Positions 60,548 to 64,000 of a stretch of DNA of 64,000 bases are shown in pieces. The stretch spans positions 1 to 64,000 of the forward strand of contig JAFTWU010000010.1 in assembly GCA_017465145.1 (NCBI GenBank), read 5' to 3'. Below the pieces are notes generated by a model, which was not told the origin of the DNA, ran no database searches, and worked only from the letters and a program-made list of their open reading frames with translations. The translations under genes and the position numbers were made by a program. Position 1 is the stretch's first letter, and each line of letters starts with the position of its first letter. The stretch comes from Clostridia bacterium. GTDB lineage: Bacteria; Bacillota; Clostridia; Christensenellales; Borkfalkiaceae.

Positions 60548-60844
60548 TTATTCACCCTTGAAAGGCAATAAGTCAACAAGTCTAGCACGTTTGATAGCTT
60601 TTGCTAAAACACGTTGGTGTTTTGCGCATACGCCGGTCATACGTCTAGGAAGAATTTTACCACCTTCAGCAACGTACTTTTTCAAAGTGTTGATATCCTT
60701 ATAGTCGATAGCATCAACTTTTGCTTGACAGAAAGCACAAACTTTTCTGCGGGGAATTCTTTTTACAAACTTTTTACCTTCTCTAGCTGCGGGAGCGGCA
60801 GTAGCTGCTTCTGCAACGGGGGTTACGTTGGTATTTTCTTCCAT
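60548..60844 (-). CDS. rpsR: 30S ribosomal protein S18
   Basis: A 98-residue S18. An Ala/Thr-rich N-terminal extension of about 25 residues precedes the core. The core has C-A-F-C (36-39) and a later G-V-C-A-K-H-Q (about 71-77), the zinc-binding C+ form, and ends [10 protein letters not shown]. Last gene of the rpsF-ssb-rpsR operon. Confidence 0.96.
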   Translation of the reverse strand: MEENTNVTPVAEAATAAPAAREGKKFVKRIPRRKVCAFCQAKVDAIDYKDINTLKKYVAEGGKILPRRMTGVCAKHQRVLAKAIKRARLVDLLPFKGE

Positions 60845-60887
60845 TATATTACTCCTTATAATCGTTAATTAGGGCAAATTTGCCAAA

Positions 60888-61295
60888 TTAGAAGGGAAGC
60901 TGATTATCGTCGATTGCTTCCAATTGAGGGGGTTCTCTTCTGCTAACAACGGGTGCAACGTCTTCGTCGCCTTGAGCGTTCTTAGGGGTTAAGAACTCCA
61001 CTTCGTTTGCAATAATGTCGGTAACGTTTCTCTTAATACCGTCTTTATCTTCATAAGAACGGGTTTGGATACTACCAACGATTGCAACTTTGTTTCCTTT
61101 TTTCAAATACTTACCACAGTTTTCCGCTCTGCCACGCCATACCGTAATATTGAAAAAATCAGTTTCACGGTTGCCTTCGCTGTTTGCGTAATCCCTTGAA
61201 ACAGCAATAGCAAATCTGCATACTGCAACGCCACTAGGGGTTTCGGAAAGTTCTGGGTCACGGGTTAAGTTACCCACAAGTATTACTTTGTTCAT
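60888..61295 (-). CDS. ssb: Single-stranded DNA-binding protein
   Basis: A 135-residue OB-fold protein. N-K-V-I-L-V-G-N-L-T-R-D-P-E-L at the start, F-F-N-I-T-V-W-R-G-R-A-E-N near 46-58, and the acidic C-terminal tip D-D-N-Q-L-P-F that recruits repair and replication proteins. The linker is short, giving a compact SSB. Lies between rpsF and rpsR as in most Bacillota. Confidence 0.96.
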   Translation of the reverse strand: MNKVILVGNLTRDPELSETPSGVAVCRFAIAVSRDYANSEGNRETDFFNITVWRGRAENCGKYLKKGNKVAIVGSIQTRSYEDKDGIKRNVTDIIANEVEFLTPKNAQGDEDVAPVVSRREPPQLEAIDDNQLPF

Positions 61296-61311
61296 ATATC
61301 ATTTACCTACC

Positions 61312-61593
61312 TTATCTTTTGGTTACCATTCTTCTTATGATACCGTCTGTTATACCAGCAACACGCTTCATTTCAGCAACGATGGTGTTAGGCGCTTCAA
61401 AAGTCATTAAAACGTAGTAGCCCTCAGTTTTGTAGTTGATGGGGTATTGCAACTTTTTAACGCCCCAACGATCAGTACCTTCAACGGCACCGCCTACTTT
61501 TACTACAAGGTCTTCAAACTTCTTAATGATAGCTTCTTTAGCTTCGTCGCTTAAAGTCGTATCTAAGATATAAAGCATCTCGTACTTCGTCAT
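61312..61593 (-). CDS. rpsF: 30S ribosomal protein S6
   Basis: A 93-residue protein, the partner of S18 in the small subunit. The M-T-K-Y-E-M-L-Y-I-L start, W-G-V-K-K-L-Q-Y-P-I-N-Y near 43-54 and G-Y-Y-V-L-M-T-F are standard. GGGAGGT precedes the start. First gene of its operon, with a promoter and a hairpin-bearing leader upstream. Confidence 0.96.
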   Translation of the reverse strand: MTKYEMLYILDTTLSDEAKEAIIKKFEDLVVKVGGAVEGTDRWGVKKLQYPINYKTEGYYVLMTFEAPNTIVAEMKRVAGITDGIIRRMVTKR

Positions 61594-61599
61594 AAAATT

Positions 61600-61676
61600 T
61601 ACCTCCCGGACTTATTCGGCTTGCATACGAATTGCAAGCAAGGTTATATGCTATCGCCATTACGCTAGCGATTTAG
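61600..61676 (-). promoter_or_regulatory. rpsF leader, candidate S6:S18 binding element
   Basis: On the minus strand a GCTTGCA / TGCAAGC hairpin is followed by CCGAATAAGTCCGGGAGG; an earlier CGCTA / TAGCG stem lies upstream. S6:S18 leaders are characterised by a hairpin with CCG near the ribosome binding site, so autoregulation is plausible; I could not verify the full consensus. Confidence 0.5.
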
Positions 61677-61683
61677 CCTTAAA

Positions 61684-61712
61684 ATAATAACAAAATTAGC
61701 CTATCTTGTCAA
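61684..61712 (-). promoter_or_regulatory. Promoter of rpsF-ssb-rpsR
   Basis: Minus-strand TTGACA (61707-61712), 17-base spacer, TATTAT (61684-61689). Confidence 0.78.
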
Positions 61713-61793
61713 ATATTTTATAAACTTTTGTTAAAAATTACTATTTTTATATATATTTAATATTATATTGCTAAGATTTTCCCTTTTTTGTAA

Positions 61794-64000
61794 CTATGAA
61801 ATAGCAGACAAATCAGGGAACGACGTTGCCGCAACGTCAAGCGCTTGTCTTACGGTGTAAGCGTAAAGTCTACTGTAGTCTTTAGAAGAAGATAATAACC
61901 CTAAATCCCAAAGTTCACGAACTGTTGATTCGTTAAGTTCTGTTGCAATGTTGCCAAACGCCGTTTGAAAATTCTTTAAGGTTATATCTCCCTTATAGGC
62001 GTAAACACCCGCTAAACCGCTACCAACGTAACCCGTCACCGTTCCGTAAGTAACTTGGGTTTGTTCTATTTGGTCACCGTGATAGTACATTAAAAAGAGT
62101 GCGCCCGCATACTTGTTCATATAATATTTAGTGGGTGCCATAGTCGCCGTATCAATTTCGAATTGATCCCAAAAATCAGAATTTGGGTCTATCGTAAAGC
62201 CGTCTAAACTAGCAACGTAGGTGTCTTTATAGAAGGCGTTATCGCTAACGTGTTTATAGTATACGGGAGTGTCGGCGGTTATAAAATCATTTTGCGGAGA
62301 ATCGGCGGTTATAAAGCATTCCGCTTCGAAGATGGTGGTTAAGCTTAGATTATCGATATCTTCGCCTATAGATGCAATCGTGCCGTCATTTTGGAGTAGA
62401 GCGTTAAGAATTTTGTTTTCACTAGATTCTCCTAAAACTGATTTGAGTTTAACGTTCAAAACGTTAAAGTACGTTTCAAGGTCGCAAACGCGCATATCTG
62501 CAGCCGAATTAAAACTAGCGTCCGTTATGCCGTTATCCGTTTTATATTTTTGCCAATCAACCGCTTCGTTAAGAAGTTTATAAAGGTCTGGGTTTGCGCT
62601 TTCTTTAAGCACTACGCCAAGGTGAATATTTGTGGGGTCAAAGGTCTTTAAGTCGCCAAGCGTAACGTTTTCGGGGTCAGCGTAAAGGTCGCCAAGCATT
62701 TCAAATAGGCTTTCGCTATCGTGCACTACGGTAGCAATTTTAATTTCATCAAAGTGCATTTCACCCCTTAATGCCGCAATAGTTAAATCGTCGTAACTAT
62801 CAGAGCGCGTTACTTGAAGTAAAATATCAAAGATTTCACCGTTATAAGTGGGGCTAGCGGGGTCGTTATCAATGGTAATAATTGAATCTAAGTGAACGTT
62901 ATCGATAGTCATGTTTGCTAGGTCGCCAATCGTAATACCTTTAGTTGCATCCGCGGGGATTATCGCTTCGTCTAAAAGTTTATACAGTCCGGTATGTGTA
63001 GCCCTATCTAAAACCGTTTCAAGTTTAACGTTGTTTACGGAAATATTGCCTGAAGATAGGTCGCCTATAACGATAAGTTCTGCAGCTTTGCCCGTTTGGT
63101 CAACTAAAATATCGTATAAATCTTCGTTGCCCGTAACGGGAATAACGGTAGTAAGCGTGATGTCGTCTACGTTAAGGTCGCTATCCATTAAATCGCCAAC
63201 GGTCAAATCGCTTGGAGAAGATACGTCTGCAAGTTGGCACAAAATATCGTACATCTTTTTGTTTTCAGTATCAACGGGCCCTAAAAGTTTTTCTAACTTT
63301 ACACTATCAACGGAAAGCTCGCCTATTTCACTAACGGTGCTATCGCCTAAAACGTCTGCGATAAGGCTATCTTCAGTAATGGTTGCACCGCCTAGAGAGT
63401 TCAAAAGTTCGGTAACTTTAAGAACTGCTATACTATCGGGAAGTGCGCCTATCATTTCGGTAATAGGAATAACTGCAAGGTTAACGTAGTAAAGTTCGCC
63501 ATTTTGCGCCGCTAGTTGCGCCCCCGTATCGTCTGCCCATTGAACGTGGTCGTCATCGTCTAAAGTAAACACGCGCTTATATTCGTCGTCAGTTGGGGTT
63601 TCGCCCGCCTTAGACGGAACGTAATAGTAAATAACGTATTCCGTGCCTTCAAGAGTTTCTAAATTAACCACCTTATCTGCGGGAACGGGTGTCCATTGCT
63701 TGAAGGGAGTAAGTTTAGAGAAAGTGCCCAGCATACTGCTAAGATTTAAACTATTAACCGACGCGGTTACCTTAACGTGTTTCATTAATTCCGTGCCGAA
63801 ATTGTTTTCGCCGTCACTATAAGCAAAGGGTATATCTTTAATCGCGTCAAGGTCAATTTCCACGTAATCGTCTACGTTGTTGTCTACCATAAGCGATTCT
63901 AAAGCGTCAACAAGTATAGGAAAGTCCCCTGCTTTAAGGTCTTTGTAATTCATAACGACTTCTAAAAGAGTTTTGTCCGTTACGTTGTCACTAACTTTTT
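61794..64000 (-). CDS. Large repetitive protein, 5' end outside the window
   Basis: At least 735 residues; the frame stays open through position 64000 and the ATG at 63953 has no ribosome binding site, so the true start lies beyond the window. Degenerate repeats of about 55-65 residues share the pattern L-T-(I/V)-G-D-L ... (V/I)-x-L-x-T-V-(I/L) ... L-Y-(D/K)-(I/L)-L. The composition is acidic with few Lys and very few Cys, typical of an extracellular repeat protein. No C-terminal membrane anchor or LPXTG motif is visible. Function unknown. Confidence 0.7.
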   Translation of the reverse strand, partial: KVSDNVTDKTLLEVVMNYKDLKAGDFPILVDALESLMVDNNVDDYVEIDLDAIKDIPFAYSDGENNFGTELMKHVKVTASVNSLNLSSMLGTFSKLTPFKQWTPVPADKVVNLETLEGTEYVIYYYVPSKAGETPTDDEYKRVFTLDDDDHVQWADDTGAQLAAQNGELYYVNLAVIPITEMIGALPDSIAVLKVTELLNSLGGATITEDSLIADVLGDSTVSEIGELSVDSVKLEKLLGPVDTENKKMYDILCQLADVSSPSDLTVGDLMDSDLNVDDITLTTVIPVTGNEDLYDILVDQTGKAAELIVIGDLSSGNISVNNVKLETVLDRATHTGLYKLLDEAIIPADATKGITIGDLANMTIDNVHLDSIITIDNDPASPTYNGEIFDILLQVTRSDSYDDLTIAALRGEMHFDEIKIATVVHDSESLFEMLGDLYADPENVTLGDLKTFDPTNIHLGVVLKESANPDLYKLLNEAVDWQKYKTDNGITDASFNSAADMRVCDLETYFNVLNVKLKSVLGESSENKILNALLQNDGTIASIGEDIDNLSLTTIFEAECFITADSPQNDFITADTPVYYKHVSDNAFYKDTYVASLDGFTIDPNSDFWDQFEIDTATMAPTKYYMNKYAGALFLMYYHGDQIEQTQVTYGTVTGYVGSGLAGVYAYKGDITLKNFQTAFGNIATELNESTVRELWDLGLLSSSKDYSRLYAYTVRQALDVAATSFPDLSAIS

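Overview
This A+T-rich window reads as a chromosomal segment of an anaerobic, probably endospore-forming Clostridia-type Bacillota, most likely an uncultured gut lineage. The signs are a clostridial 23S 5' end and spacer, a SpoIVFA/SpoIVFB pair, Firmicutes-style RNA regulation (tandem glycine, FMN and TPP riboswitches, an L10 leader), extracytoplasmic proteins anchored as lipoproteins, and strong Shine-Dalgarno sequences. Species-level placement is not possible from sequence reading alone. No tRNA, CRISPR array, transposase or prophage was seen.

Layout. 1-1838: 5' part of a 23S rRNA on the minus strand, with its own promoter and no 16S upstream. 2.3-7.1 kb: collagen-like SGNH lipoprotein, UPF0340 protein, GtrA protein, glutamate dehydrogenase. 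7.2-16.3 kb: a minus-strand translation, envelope and isoprenoid operon (rpsB-tsf, then pyrH-frr-uppS-cdsA-dxr-rseP) interrupted by a BspA-like lipoprotein gene lying between two copies of a promoter repeat. 16.4-18.3 kb: tandem glycine riboswitch and AGCS symporter. 18.3-21.8 kb: DUF1292, ruvX, a small YtxH-like protein, and iscR-type regulator-iscS-iscU with a palindromic operator. 21.9-24.8 kb: an accessory patch with a divergent XRE-regulated module, a duplicated XRE regulator and two unrecognised genes. 24.8-29.7 kb: cyclophilin-like lipoprotein and rpmG-secE-nusG-rplK-rplA-rplJ-rplL, not followed by rpoBC. 29.8-37.3 kb: spoIVFB/spoIVFA, apgM-ung, mntP, a GH4 glycosidase, icd. 37.3-43.3 kb: ddl, a membrane-fused murF, a hydrolase, rimI-tsaB-tsaE, FMN riboswitch and ribU. 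43.5-49.6 kb: rsfS, a nadD-yqeK fusion, yhbY, obgE, nth and two accessory genes. 49.6-56.2 kb: Se/S-carrier-like protein and a cysteine desulfurase with a heptad-repeat insertion, an S41 protease, a PucR-type regulator, an MsmX/UgpC-type ATPase. 56.4-60 kb: yfbR, TPP riboswitch and an extended ThiT, two small membrane proteins, a C_GCAxxG_C_C protein. 60-64 kb: a candidate small RNA with a C-rich segment, rpsF-ssb-rpsR, and a large repetitive protein cut by the window edge.

The core genes form ordinary housekeeping units with tight translational coupling (TAATG and ATGA overlaps). The most unusual items are the candidate sRNA at 60.14-60.27 kb, the XRE operator array around 22.2-22.3 kb, the heptad insertion in the cysteine desulfurase, the isolated 23S transcription unit, the membrane-fused MurF and an apparent AUA start codon.
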